Source: Betaproteobacteria bacterium
GTDB lineage: Bacteria > Pseudomonadota > Gammaproteobacteria > Burkholderiales > Casimicrobiaceae
DNA: 64,000 bases
Reading direction: 5' to 3'
NCBI GenBank assembly: GCA_004293675.1
Contig: READ01000020.1
Span: 1 to 64,000, forward strand
Below, one piece after another: positions 1-10,100 of the stretch (position 1 is its first letter; every line of letters begins with the position of its first letter). The position numbers were made by a program, and so were the translations under genes. The notes beneath the pieces were generated by a model. The model was not told the origin of the DNA and did no database searches. It worked only from the letters and a program-made list of their open reading frames with translations.

Positions 1-292
1 AAGGCGTTTTTGAGAAACAGGGCGGTGATCGGTTTGGCTCCCTCTCCCTGGGGGAGAGGGTTGGGGTGAGGGACTTGGAATGATGTCGATCGGAGCAATA
101 CGAAGACCCTCTCCCCAACCCTCCCCCCCGGGGGGAGGGAGCTGTTTGGCGCGTTACGCCTAGGGTATTTGGTGCATAAGGCATCATGTAAGGCATTGAT
201 TTTGCGCAACTAAAAAGCTGTTTCTTGAGAGCCTGTCGAAGGGTCGGTGGCGCGCCAACAAGTCAACGACCAGCCCAGCCCGAACAGCAAGT
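1..292 (+). repeat. Long repeat, inverted copy at 63.1-63.4 kb
   Basis: This stretch contains a GC-rich double palindrome (about 37-152: arms of CCCTCTCCC / GGGAGAGGG type around a 40-bp core), an AT-richer tail, and a segment ending in a GCTCAG/GAACGG-type repeat. Position 1 pairs with about 63414 in inverted orientation and the match continues to about 292/63125. The palindromic core alone recurs in direct orientation at 49306-49410. The repeat may start before the window. No gene is seen in these bases. Confidence 0.85.
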
Positions 293-326
293 GGTGCAAC
301 CCGACGTCGCTGCTCTTACGATTTCG

Positions 327-1541
327 CTACTGTCGCGGCCGATTTGGGCGCTTGTCGAGTGTGACTTTAATTTCTATGAGCTCGCCTCGTCGACGAAGTT
401 TCAGCTCGACTGTCTGGCCAGGTGAAATGCCAGCGATCGTATTGATTGCCTCTGGGCGATCTTTCACTGCCCGACCGTTGACCTCAACGATCACGTCGTT
501 TGGCCGTAAACCCGCGCGAGCTCCCGGACCGCCATCGACCACGGCATCCACATAGGCGCCCGTCGTTTCTTTGAGCGCCAAGCGCTCAGCAATTTCGGCC
601 GATACCGAACCTAAACTCGCGCCCAAGTAGCCGCGCTTGACCTCGCCCGTGGCGATGAGTTGCTCCATGATGGGCACTGCGATGGCCGTGGGGATCGCAA
701 AACCGATGCCGGAGAAATCCCCGGTGCGCGTAAAGATGCTGGTGTTGATGCCAATGAGCTCACCGCTTGCGCTCACCAGTGCGCCGCCGGAGTTACCTTG
801 ATTGATTGCGGCATCGGTTTGGATGAAGCTCTCGAACGGTGAACCCTCACCGATTTGTGTGCGACCCACGGCGCTCACGATGCCCATCGTGACCGTGTTG
901 CCAAACACGCCAAACGGGTTGCCGATGGCCAGCACGATTTCACCCGCCTGCAGCAATCGTGAATCGCCAAAACCCACCGCCGGAAAGTTGTCGCCGTCGA
1001 TCTTAATCACGGCCAGATCGGTTTCGGGGTCGGTGCCCACGATTTTGGCGGGCAAAACGCGTTTGTCGGAGAGCTCGACCAAGATGCGCTGTGCGCCTTC
1101 GACCACATGGTTGTTGGTCAAAATGTAGCCATCCTTGCGCACGATCACGCCCGAGCCTTCGCCGCGCATTTGCTGTGAGTTTTCGTCGTTGCCACCGTTG
1201 CCTCGGCCATTTCGATCGCGTCCGAAAAACCGCTGAAACGTTGGGTCGTCTAGGAATGGATGGCGAAATTTTCGCTCAGCGCTGGTGGCGATTTTTACGA
1301 CCGATGGCAACGCCCGCCCCGCGGCATCGGCGAAACCGCCCCGGATCGAAGCGTTTGTAGTGGACGAATCAATTTTTGCGGGCGCGGCGATCGGCGCAGT
1401 ATTCACTGCGGGCGGTGCAGTGGGCGCGCTGACAAACGGCACTCGGGATAACCACTCGGGCCGCAGGGCGCTGACGGTGAACAGTACTGCCAGACAGACT
1501 GTACAAACCTGAGCAAAAACCAGCCATAATCGAGTCATCAT
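327..1541 (-). CDS. HtrA/DegS-DegQ-type serine protease with PDZ domain
   Basis: 404-aa periplasmic serine protease of the HtrA family, which degrades or senses misfolded envelope proteins. A single N-terminal membrane segment (residues about 8-26) suggests a membrane-anchored or signal-anchored form. The catalytic triad is visible: His145 in TNNHVVEGA, Asp175 in DPETDLAVIK, Ser251 in NQGNSGGAL. One C-terminal PDZ domain (about 300-395, with GLRPNDVIVEVNG) indicates a DegS-like or short DegQ-like protein rather than a two-PDZ DegP. A Gly/Asn-rich loop precedes the protease core. It is divergent from the Nif3 gene, a neighbourhood I recall from other beta-proteobacteria. Family assignment is secure; the DegS versus DegQ role is not. 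Confidence 0.93.
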   Translation of the reverse strand: MMTRLWLVFAQVCTVCLAVLFTVSALRPEWLSRVPFVSAPTAPPAVNTAPIAAPAKIDSSTTNASIRGGFADAAGRALPSVVKIATSAERKFRHPFLDDPTFQRFFGRDRNGRGNGGNDENSQQMRGEGSGVIVRKDGYILTNNHVVEGAQRILVELSDKRVLPAKIVGTDPETDLAVIKIDGDNFPAVGFGDSRLLQAGEIVLAIGNPFGVFGNTVTMGIVSAVGRTQIGEGSPFESFIQTDAAINQGNSGGALVSASGELIGINTSIFTRTGDFSGIGFAIPTAIAVPIMEQLIATGEVKRGYLGASLGSVSAEIAERLALKETTGAYVDAVVDGGPGARAGLRPNDVIVEVNGRAVKDRPEAINTIAGISPGQTVELKLRRRGELIEIKVTLDKRPNRPRQ

Positions 1542-1664
1542 AAGAAATGTGGGCAGTGAATGGTTGAGTGAGCACGAAGTGCCTGCCGCGTTTCACACAG
1601 CGAAATCCCATCCATACAATGAAATCGAGGGCTTGCAGTGCGTAACGTAGACAACACCCATTTT

Positions 1665-2456
1665 ATGCAGGAAAGTACAGTCTCGAATTTGAAGCAAGGA
1701 CGAGTTGCGCGCGAGGACTTGGTACGCCACCTCGTTGCGCACCTCGATATCCGCCGTTTTAAAGACGTCGCGCCCAACGGCTTGCAGGTTGAGGGCAGCG
1801 CGGAGATACGAAACATCGTCGTTGGCGTGACCGCAAATCAAATTTTGATCGACGCCGCCATTGCCGCTGGTGCCGATACCGTCATCGTGCATCACGGCTT
1901 GTTTTGGAAGGGTGACGATCCGCGTATCGTTGGCTACCATCGGCAACGCGTTGCGCGGCTTTTGATTCAAGACATCAATTTGCTCGCCTACCACTTACCG
2001 CTCGATGCGCATCCCGAGCTCGGCAACAACGCGCAGATGGGGCGAAAACTCGGTCTGACGCCAGTGGGTTCAGCCGGTGAACACAACTTGGTGATGCTCG
2101 GGCAATTGGGCATGGGAATCGACATCAAATCTACTGTGCTCGCGGCCTACGTGGCGCGGCATTTCGGTGGTCGGGTCACGCTCTACGCCAGCTCGTCGCG
2201 TGCGGTTCGCACGATCGCTTGGTGCACCGGCGCGGGCGGCGGCTTTCTGCGCGACGCCATAGAGGCCGGTGCCGACGCCTTCATCACCGGCGAAATCAGC
2301 GAACACCACATCCATGAAGCGCGCGAATCCAATGTGACGTTGATTGCTGCGGGCCACCATGCCACCGAGCGCGGCGGCGTGGCGGCGCTCGGTGCCTACA
2401 TCGCCGAGCGCTACGGTGTGCGCTATCAGTTCATCGACGTGGATTCGCCACTGTAG
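1665..2456 (+). CDS. Nif3-like dinuclear metal-centre protein
   Basis: About 263-aa protein of the Nif3/YbgI/NIF3L1 family (often labelled GTP cyclohydrolase I type 2). Family members form hexameric toroids with a two-metal site per subunit; their physiological reaction is not settled. Metal-ligand motifs are visible: VHHGLFWKG near residue 75, YHLPLDAHPELGNN near 110, and TGEISEHH and AAGHHATE in the C-terminal third. Length matches the bacterial form without the extra PII-like insert. The first in-frame start is GTG at 1638, but ATG 1665 is used here; the conserved domain begins shortly after it, so the start is uncertain by a few codons. It is divergent from the HtrA protease across about 100 bp. 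Confidence 0.88.
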   Translation: MQESTVSNLKQGRVAREDLVRHLVAHLDIRRFKDVAPNGLQVEGSAEIRNIVVGVTANQILIDAAIAAGADTVIVHHGLFWKGDDPRIVGYHRQRVARLLIQDINLLAYHLPLDAHPELGNNAQMGRKLGLTPVGSAGEHNLVMLGQLGMGIDIKSTVLAAYVARHFGGRVTLYASSSRAVRTIAWCTGAGGGFLRDAIEAGADAFITGEISEHHIHEARESNVTLIAAGHHATERGGVAALGAYIAERYGVRYQFIDVDSPL

Positions 2457-2563
2457 CCATCCGCGCGGCATAGGTTTCAATCGCGCCACGCAGCCGATCA
2501 AGTAGCGCCGTCGGTGCAGTATGCTTTGACATCAACGTCAAAGCGCTCATCGCCCAAGATTTC

Positions 2564-4057
2564 ATGCGTATTGCCATCGGCGGTTTCCAGCACGAAACCA
2601 ACACCTTCGCTCCATCAAAAGCCACCTACGAAAAATTTATCCAAGGCGGCGGTTGGCCGCCTGTTTCCAATGGCGTGGAAATTTTCGAGCGCTTCCAGAA
2701 TCAAAACATTCCGATCTCTGGCTTCATGGCTGAAATCGGCAATAAGCACGAACTCATTCCCACGGCTTGGGCCGCGGCCAGCCCCTCGGCCGAGGTGACC
2801 GACGATGCGTTTGAGCGTATCGCGGGCGCAATCTGCGACGGTATTCGCAAAGCCAACGCCGACATGGTGTACCTGGATTTGCACGGCGCCATGGTCACTG
2901 AATCGCATCCGGACGGCGAAGGAGAATTGCTGCGCCGAGTGCGTGAAATTGTTGGTGCAAAAGTGCCCATCGCCGTGAGTCTTGATTTGCATTCCAACAC
3001 CACAGCGACGATGTTTAAGCACGCCGAAATGCTCGTGGCGTATCGCACCTATCCACACATCGACATGGCCGAAACGGGAGCGCGCGCCGCGTTTTACCTG
3101 AAGCAGCGCATCAACGGCATGAACGCGCCAACGCTTGCTTCGCGCACGCTGCCGTATTTGATTCCGATCACCTCGCAATGCACCGATTTGTTTCCGGGCA
3201 ACGACATCTACGAATTCGTTGCGTCGCTCGAATCCCGCGATATTCCGAGCGCATCCTTTACACCCGGTTTTCCAGCGGCTGACTTTGAAGGCTGCGCCCC
3301 GGTGGTGTGGGCCTACGGTTCAAGCGAAGGCGCAGCCAACGCCGCGGTTGAGAAGTTAGAAAAACGAGTGCTCGCGGCCGAGGGCGAATGGGACGCGCGG
3401 GTGCTCACTGCCGTTGACGCCGTGCGCGAAGCCATGCGTATCGCCACCCTGGGCACAGGTGCCCGAAAACCCGTTGTCATCGCAGACACCCAAGACAACC
3501 CCGGCGCGGGCGGTGATAGCGACACCATGGGCATGGTGCGCGCGCTCCTAGAATGCCGCGCTGAGCGGGCAGCGACCGGGTTGATCGTTGACGGCGCAGC
3601 GGCCAAAGCTGCGCACGAAGTCGGCGTCGGCAAAACGCTCAATTTCGCTCTGGGCGGTAAGAGCCGAATCCCCGGCGACTCACCGCTCGAATTGCCTTGG
3701 ACCGTGGACGCCATCTCCGACGGCAACGTCGCCGCAACGGGCATTTTTTATCGCGGCATGAAACTGCGCCTTGGTCCGTCGGCCTGTCTGCGCTACCAAG
3801 GTGTTCGTATTGTGGTGGCCAGCTACAAAACGCAACTCGCCGACCAAGCCATGTATCGATACGTCGGCATCGAACCCAAAGATCAAGCCATCTTGGTCAA
3901 CAAAAGCTCAGTGCATTTCCGGGCGGATTTCACACCGATTGCCGAAACAATTCTCGTAGCAAAAGCGCCCGGGCCCATGGCCGCCGATCCCGCAGATTTG
4001 CCGTGGAAGCATTTAAAGGCGGGCATTCGTTTGAAGCCGTTTGGGGCGGCGTTTTAG
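2564..4057 (+). CDS. M81-family (MlrC-like) metallopeptidase
   Basis: 497-aa protein of the M81 / microcystin-LR-degradation MlrC family. The N-terminus GGFQHETNTFAP, the LDLHGAM and SLDLHSN motifs with potential zinc ligands, and the C-terminal DTQDNPGAGGDSDT segment are all characteristic. No signal peptide is visible, so it is probably cytoplasmic. MlrC cleaves linearised microcystin fragments, but most genomic relatives sit in unrelated contexts and probably act on other peptides or amide compounds. No mlrA, mlrB or mlrD is in the window, so a microcystin role should not be assumed. The start ATG directly precedes the conserved N-terminus. Confidence 0.9.
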   Translation: MRIAIGGFQHETNTFAPSKATYEKFIQGGGWPPVSNGVEIFERFQNQNIPISGFMAEIGNKHELIPTAWAAASPSAEVTDDAFERIAGAICDGIRKANADMVYLDLHGAMVTESHPDGEGELLRRVREIVGAKVPIAVSLDLHSNTTATMFKHAEMLVAYRTYPHIDMAETGARAAFYLKQRINGMNAPTLASRTLPYLIPITSQCTDLFPGNDIYEFVASLESRDIPSASFTPGFPAADFEGCAPVVWAYGSSEGAANAAVEKLEKRVLAAEGEWDARVLTAVDAVREAMRIATLGTGARKPVVIADTQDNPGAGGDSDTMGMVRALLECRAERAATGLIVDGAAAKAAHEVGVGKTLNFALGGKSRIPGDSPLELPWTVDAISDGNVAATGIFYRGMKLRLGPSACLRYQGVRIVVASYKTQLADQAMYRYVGIEPKDQAILVNKSSVHFRADFTPIAETILVAKAPGPMAADPADLPWKHLKAGIRLKPFGAAF

Positions 4058-4200
4058 TCGCAGTTTGACTGACCGCGCTGGGGGTGGGCACGAATGCAAC
4101 ACGCCCCGCAGACTACTCAGGGTTCGTTGCGACGCTTTTTGCCGTGAGCGGTCAGCAATGGTAGCCTATGTAGTGTTTAACAAATTGACCGGGGGTAAGT

Positions 4201-4764
4201 ATGTTTTTTTTGGGAAGTAAGTTTTTTTTGCGTTGTTTTGCCGCGATTTTCGGTTCCGTCTTTGCGGCTGCTAGCTTCGGTTGGACGATCAACACCAGTC
4301 TGTCGGTTCCGATCGGAAATACAGCCAGTTTCACTGGTCTTAATGTCCGCTTGCAGCTTGTTGCCGGGTCGCAGGGACCTGCCACGGTAGATTCTATGTC
4401 GTTCGACAATCCAGCATTTGCAGTCGACGCCACAGGCGGAAACTGCGGACAAGGAAAATCGTTTGGTTCAGCCGCTGACGTAGGTCCCAGCTATGTCGAG
4501 TGTCCCTTGGCGATTACCTTTACACCTTCAATCCTTGGTCTCGTTGCGGGGACGTTGACTGTCCGATGTAGCGCTGTCAGCTCGGCCGGCGGTGTGGGCC
4601 TTATCTGTGATGGGACGAATCAGATCATTGGTGTCTTTGATGCCATCGGATTGCAAGGACTGGCGGTCGCAGTGCCCACTGCGAGTCGTTGGGCCTTAAC
4701 GCTTCTCGCTTTGATGATTATGGGATGGGCGATGCTGCGCATCAGAGGCCGCAACGCGGTTTAG
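4201..4764 (+). CDS. Small exported protein with IPTL-CTERM-like tail
   Basis: 187-aa hypothetical secreted protein. It has an N-terminal signal peptide (hydrophobic to about residue 26, ending SFGW), a beta-rich Ser/Gly/Val middle with four Cys, and a C-terminal sorting-type tail: VPTASRW, a hydrophobic helix, then RIRGR. That tripartite tail resembles the IPTL-CTERM signal, which is thought to be handled by an exosortase-H-type transpeptidase. The tail has VPTA in place of the canonical IPTL and lacks the usual SxWG. The middle recalls choice-of-anchor or Ig-like modules, but no firm family can be named. A run of T's just after the ATG encodes MFFLGSKFFL. Confidence 0.75.
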   Translation: MFFLGSKFFLRCFAAIFGSVFAAASFGWTINTSLSVPIGNTASFTGLNVRLQLVAGSQGPATVDSMSFDNPAFAVDATGGNCGQGKSFGSAADVGPSYVECPLAITFTPSILGLVAGTLTVRCSAVSSAGGVGLICDGTNQIIGVFDAIGLQGLAVAVPTASRWALTLLALMIMGWAMLRIRGRNAV

Positions 4765-4795
4765 TGATGCCCTGTCGGTGTCTCGGCGATGGTGC

Positions 4796-5623
4796 CTAGA
4801 GGTTTGGCAATTTACGGGCTGCAAAGGGCATTTTCAGTAACCCCCAAAAGCTCTGCCAGCTAGGCGCGCTCAGCGCACTAAGCCCGTAGGGTTGTCGGGG
4901 AGCTTCCTCCGGATTGCGGTAGCTGCCATACAGCCGGTCCCACAGCGAAAACACACTTCCGTAATTGCAATTGGTGTACTCGGCATTGGGAGAATGATGC
5001 AGTCTATGCATCGAAGGCGTGACGAAAACGTGCCGCAACGCTCGGTCAACACGGGTGGGAATGCGAATCGCGGCGTGATGCAGCGTCGCTAACGGTAACC
5101 ACGCGATATCACGAAGAATCATCACCACAAACGGGATACCGAATGCAACGATCACCACGATTTTGCATGCAAGGATCACGACGAAGTGCAGCGGGTGATT
5201 TCGCAGGATAGTGGACGTGTCAATTTGTGTGTCGGAATGGTGTACCGAATGCAAAAGCCACATCCAGCGCACGTTGTGACTCAGGCGATGAAACAAAAAG
5301 TCTCCAAAGTCGAGAATCACAAATCCAAGAACGGCTTTTAGCCAAAACGGAAATTCGAGTAGGTTGAATAGGCCGATACCTAAGTGGGCGCTGACCAGTC
5401 CAGCGTTTTGCGTTACGTTGCCAAACATCAAACTCAATACGACAATCACCCCAATCCACATCGAAAGATTCACGCCAAAGTGTCGAACTCGGGCCATGAG
5501 CGTGCGCTCAGGATGGATCGGCCAAATGCTCTCAGCCAACCAAATCAAGACAATGGATGCCAGCAGCACCCATAAATCCCACCCGTAAACCGTTTGAAGC
5601 ACTTGAGCTTCGAGCGTGTCCAT
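4796..5623 (-). CDS. Sterol desaturase / fatty acid hydroxylase family membrane protein
   Basis: About 275-aa integral membrane di-iron oxygenase of the fatty-acid-hydroxylase superfamily. The His clusters expected of the non-haem di-iron site are present: HRLSH, HSVHHSD, HHAAIR and HRLHHSPNAEYTNCNYG. Several hydrophobic helices lie between them. The open frame extends upstream to 5995, but that leader is hydrophilic, Arg/Ser-rich and not family-like, so ATG 5623 (MDTLEAQVLQ) is chosen. The substrate cannot be read from sequence; relatives act on sterols, fatty acids or ornithine lipids. The upstream neighbour on the same strand is an IclR regulator about 310 bp away. Confidence 0.88.
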   Translation of the reverse strand: MDTLEAQVLQTVYGWDLWVLLASIVLIWLAESIWPIHPERTLMARVRHFGVNLSMWIGVIVVLSLMFGNVTQNAGLVSAHLGIGLFNLLEFPFWLKAVLGFVILDFGDFLFHRLSHNVRWMWLLHSVHHSDTQIDTSTILRNHPLHFVVILACKIVVIVAFGIPFVVMILRDIAWLPLATLHHAAIRIPTRVDRALRHVFVTPSMHRLHHSPNAEYTNCNYGSVFSLWDRLYGSYRNPEEAPRQPYGLSALSAPSWQSFWGLLKMPFAARKLPNL

Positions 5624-5936
5624 CTTAGCCAACGTGTGCCCCGCAAAGTTTGTCGCAAGCTCTATTTTGCATGCGCTAGCCGTCGAATAGAAACAAAAGT
5701 GACGGTTCGATCCATCGTTAGTGTGGCGGGTGGGGCTATGGCGGGTGAGCCCAGCTCGGAGCACCCGCCAAAGAGCAGCTCTCAGTCGCGTTAGTGTTGG
5801 TTCCAGCGCGGGCTCGTTCGTTGCTGACTCCGCAAGAATAGTCTTCGGCTCCTTCAAAACGCAACGGCTTTTAGCTTCGAGCGTGCCGTGTGCGGAACTC
5901 AACCCTGATGGGTAGCGCGTATCGTTGCGCCTGCGC
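5624..5936. other. Intergenic stretch, nothing recognised
   Basis: About 310 bp between the sterol-desaturase-family start and the IclR stop. A short inverted motif (GCGGGTGAGCC / GGAGCACCCGCC near 5743-5772) is present but weak. I see no credible gene or known repeat. Confidence 0.5.
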
Positions 5937-6725
5937 TCACAGTGCTTCGCGAAGCTCCGCTTGCACCCGAAGCAGGGCTGGCAAACACTGTTCAATGAGG
6001 TTGGTGCCCCGCTGTGCTCTGTTGAAGATGATGTTGAGAGCGGCCACCGTCAGATCGTGTTTGTTTTTCAGCGGCACAGCGAGGGCATGCATGTTGATTT
6101 CAAATTCCTGTTGCGTCAGCGCGTAGCCTTGCGATGCTGTCCGTCGTAGCTCGAGTGTCAGCCGATCACGGCTCATGACGGTGTGTGAGGTTAGCTGCGT
6201 TAACGAGATCGATTCGATTCGCTCGATCTGGGCTGCGTCCTTCAGTGTTTCAAGAGAAGCGGCGAGCAGTACGCGCCCGTTAGCCGTGCAGTGGGCCGGG
6301 AGACGCGCGCCGGGTTGAGTCGACGGCGAAAGTACTGAGCCGTCGGTGGCGGCGCGCACTGTGATGATGTCGTTGCCGTCCAACACGGCGACCGTTGCGG
6401 CGCCGCCGAGCGCACCGGAAAGTCTCTGCAGATGTTCGCCGACCAAACGCGGCAGACGCGTTGAGTGCCAATACGATTGGGCGAGCCCGAGCACCTTGGG
6501 TGTGATGGCGAATTGTTTTTCGTCGTTGACCAAATAGCCAAGGCGGGTGAGTGTGAGCAGATAACGGCGCGCTGCGGCGCGAGTCATCTGCGTGGCATTG
6601 GCAACGTCGGTGATGGTGAGCGAATCGCGCTCCTGATTAAACGCCACGAGTACGGCTAAGCCACGCTCTAACGCTGCGACGAAGTCGCGATCTTGGGTGT
6701 CGTTCGATGAATTGGCAGCGGACAT
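5937..6725 (-). CDS. IclR-family transcriptional regulator (PcaR/PcaU/PobR type)
   Basis: 262-aa regulator with an N-terminal winged helix-turn-helix (about 15-75, ALERGLAVLVAFN then TDVANATQMTRAAARRYLLTL) and a C-terminal effector-binding GAF-like IclR domain. The ALERGLxVL opening and RAAARRYLLTL recognition helix are typical of the PcaR/PobR subgroup, which control aromatic-acid (protocatechuate/beta-ketoadipate) pathways. No aromatic pathway genes lie nearby, so the target is unknown. The closest candidate is the same-strand sterol-desaturase-family gene. Confidence 0.9.
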   Translation of the reverse strand: MSAANSSNDTQDRDFVAALERGLAVLVAFNQERDSLTITDVANATQMTRAAARRYLLTLTRLGYLVNDEKQFAITPKVLGLAQSYWHSTRLPRLVGEHLQRLSGALGGAATVAVLDGNDIITVRAATDGSVLSPSTQPGARLPAHCTANGRVLLAASLETLKDAAQIERIESISLTQLTSHTVMSRDRLTLELRRTASQGYALTQQEFEINMHALAVPLKNKHDLTVAALNIIFNRAQRGTNLIEQCLPALLRVQAELREAL

Positions 6726-7127
6726 TTAGAAAATGAACAACCGAAAGCTTACCGAGGTTTCACCGCCCCAGCTCTAGCCTCCCCAACCTCGGCTCCTGTC
6801 GCACTTCGTGCTGGAAACCGCCAAATAGCCGGAATACCCAAGTATTTAAAGGGTTCTGGCGAAATGTTGATACCTGAGCCTGCCTCTCCTGCAACGCAGG
6901 GGAGGTGCCCGAAGGGCGGAGGGGTTGCTTGGGGCGAGCCTTGAAGTTCGTCTCAGTGCGCTTGCTGTCAATGCGACGAAATTGAAGCAAATCGGCAGCG
7001 GATTGGGTACACTGCCTCATCGGTGATGCATAGTTGTCAATTGGGTTGCAACCCAATAAAAACGGGCGTTTCGGCGTTTCCAGCGACCACCTCTGATGAA
7101 AAATTCGACCTAAAGGAATCACAAACG
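6726..7127. other. Intergenic region with REP-like segment
   Basis: About 400 bp between divergent genes. It holds a GC-rich REP-like stretch near 6881-6935 (CTCTCCTGCAACGCAGGGGA followed by a GGGCGGAGGGG tail). Promoters for both flanking genes should lie here, but I cannot identify specific boxes. The downstream end carries the AAGGA ribosome-binding site for the gene at 7128. Confidence 0.5.
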
Positions 7128-10100
7128 ATGCGTGCGATCTTATTTTTTCTAGGGGTGATTTGGACCGCGACAGCCGTTGCCCAGACCCCGTTTTCCTACA
7201 CCGGTAGCCTGCAGACCTACACAGTCCCAGCCGGCATAACCTCCGTTCGCATCGAAGCGGCTGGTGCACAAGGCGGCTCCGTGACAACCTCGTGTACTGC
7301 CAGCGGTGGTCTCGGCGCTCGGATGCAGGGGGATGTTGCGGTCACGCCCGGTGAGGTTCTGACGATCTTGGTCGGACAGCAAGGCCTCAGCAATGGCTCT
7401 GACGGGGGCGGCGGCGGCGGCAGCTTTGTGGTTCGAACCGGTAATGTGCCGCTCGTGGTGGCTGGCGGCGGCGGCGGTGCCACCAACAACATCACGAATT
7501 GCGGCGCCAGCCTGAATGGCGCTAATGCCACGACCACAACGTCCGGCACGGCAAGTGGAAACGGGCTGGTCGCCGGTGGAGCCAGCGGTAACGGCGGCGG
7601 GGCCAGTGGCGGTAGCGGCGGTGGCGGCGGCGGACTACTCGCCAACGGCACCGCTGGGTCAAACGATGCGAATAGCAATGGGAAGTCGTTCCTCAACGGC
7701 GGCGCGGGTGGTAGCGGCAACAACAACGACTCGGGCGGCTATGGCGGCGGTGGTGCAGGGTGGTTTACCGGCGGCAATGGCGGCGGTGGAGGCGGCTATT
7801 CCGGAGGCGGCACCAGCAGCGGCCAACCATTTACCGGTGGCGGCGGTGGCGGCTCGTTCAACAGTGGTACCAATCAAGTCAATGTCGCCGGTTCACAATC
7901 CGGCAATGGCTCAGTCACGATCACCAACCTGTGTTCGACCGTGGTCACCAACGGCAGCGACAGCGGCACCGGTTCGCTGCGCCAGATCGTAGCGGATACC
8001 TGCCCGGGCGCTACGATCACCTTCGATGGCGCGGTCAGCACCGTGACGCTGACCAGCGCTGAGATTTCGATCAATAAAAACCTCACCATTGATGGTGGTG
8101 CGAGCTTGGTCACCGTCACCCGCAGCACAGCCGGTGGCACACCCAACTTCCGTATCTTCAACGTGCAAAGCGGCAACACGGTCAGCATGAATGCCTTGAC
8201 CGTGAGCAATGGCAATCACCTAATTCAAGCCGGTGGTATCCAGAACAGTGGATCGCTCACCTTGACCCATATGCACATCACCGGCAATCGTTCGCCGCAG
8301 TCAGGCGGTCTCCAGAACGACTCGGTGTTGAACTTAAGCAATACAAGCGTGACCAATAACGTGGCTTCGAGCTTTGGCGGCGGTCTGGGCGTTGCTGCCG
8401 GTGCAGGCACAACGACGTTGGCCAACTGCACCTTCACCGGCAATCAAGGCGGTAGCGACACGGGCGCGATTGGTGCCGGTGGCGCGTCGCTCACCATCAC
8501 TAACTGCACCATTGCTGGCAATACCTTGGTCAACGGGGGTGGGCTTGGTGCGGGGATCACCACCAACGGTGTATCCACCACCCTGCGTAACTCCATCGTG
8601 ATCGGAAACACAGAAGGTGGCGGATCACAAAGAAATATTGATGGCAACTTGCAAACCGCGAGCGCCTTCAATGTGCTGGGCACAGGCCCAGCAGGTGGCT
8701 TGACCAATGGCACCAACAGCAACCAAGTCGGCCTAGCAACGGCATTGTTAGGAAGCTTGGCCAATTACGGCGGATTAACGCCCACCTTGCCCTTGCTGCC
8801 CGGCAGTGTCGCGATCAATGCAGGAAGCAGCACCAGTGCGCCAACAAACGATCAACGTGGCATCGCCCGCGTAGGCAACGTTGATGTCGGCGCCTTCGAA
8901 TCGCGTGGCTTCAGCATCACGCTCACATCGGGCAACGCCCAAACCGCACCCATCAGCACCGCCTTTGCCGCCCCGCTGGTGGCCACGGTGGCCAGTGCCA
9001 ACAGTGAACCGGTTCAAGGTGGCGTGGTCAGCTTCGCGGCACCCGGCTCGGGTGCCAGCGCGGTGCTCGGCAGCGCCACAGCAACCATCGCCGCCAACGG
9101 CCAAGCCAGCACCACCGCAACCGCCAACGCAACCACTGGCAGCTACACGGTCAGCGCCAATACAACCGGCAACTCTGGCAGCGCCCTGAGCTACAGTCTG
9201 GACAACCGTGCTCTGTCGGCTGACCTGAGTATCACCAAAACCGACGGTGTAACCACCGCCATTCCCGGCGGCAGCACTACCTACACGATCACCGCGAGCA
9301 ATGCCGGCCCTGATGCGGTCACGGGTGCCACGGTGGCAGACACCTTCCCGGCGAGCCTCAACTGCACTTGGACGTGCTCTGGAGCTGGTGGTGGCACGTG
9401 CCCGGCCAGTGGCAGCGGCAATATCAACAGCTCAGTGAATCTGCCAGTGAGCGGCTCGGTCACCTTCACGGCCAGTTGCACGATCAGTCCCTCGGCAACG
9501 GGAAGTTTGTCCAACACCGCGACAGTCTCGTCATCGATCACCGACCCAACCCCCGGCAATAACAGCGCAACCGACACCGACACCCTGACCCGGCAGGCCG
9601 ATGTGTCGATCACCAATACCGATGGCCAAACCACCGTCGCTGCGGGCGGCCACACCACCTACACCATCACCGCCAGCAATGCCGGCCCAAGCAACGCGCC
9701 GGGCACAACAGTCGCTGACACCTTCCCGGCGGCCTGCGTCGGGGCGGTTACTTGGACCTGTTCGGGTGCCGGTGGCGGCAGCTGTGCGGCCAGCGGCAGC
9801 GGCAACATGAGCGAGATCGTCAATCTGCCCAGTGGCGGATCGGTGGTTTTTAGCGCCATCTGTGCCATCAGTACGACCGCCACTGGCACGTTGAGCAACA
9901 CCGCAACGGTCGCAGTTGCCGGAGGGATCACCGATCCGACCCCGGGTAACAACAGCGCCACGGACACCAATACGATTACCACCGTACCCGGCGCGCCCAC
10001 GATTGGCACCGCAACGGCTGGAAACGCCCAAGCCACGGTCGCCTTCACCGCACCCGGCTCCGCTGGCGGCAGCGCGATCATCGACTACACGGCCACCTGC

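Noticed and set aside
2564-4057. Microcystin-degradation cluster
   Set aside because: Only an MlrC-like gene is present. No mlrA, mlrB or mlrD, and the family is widespread outside microcystin degraders.
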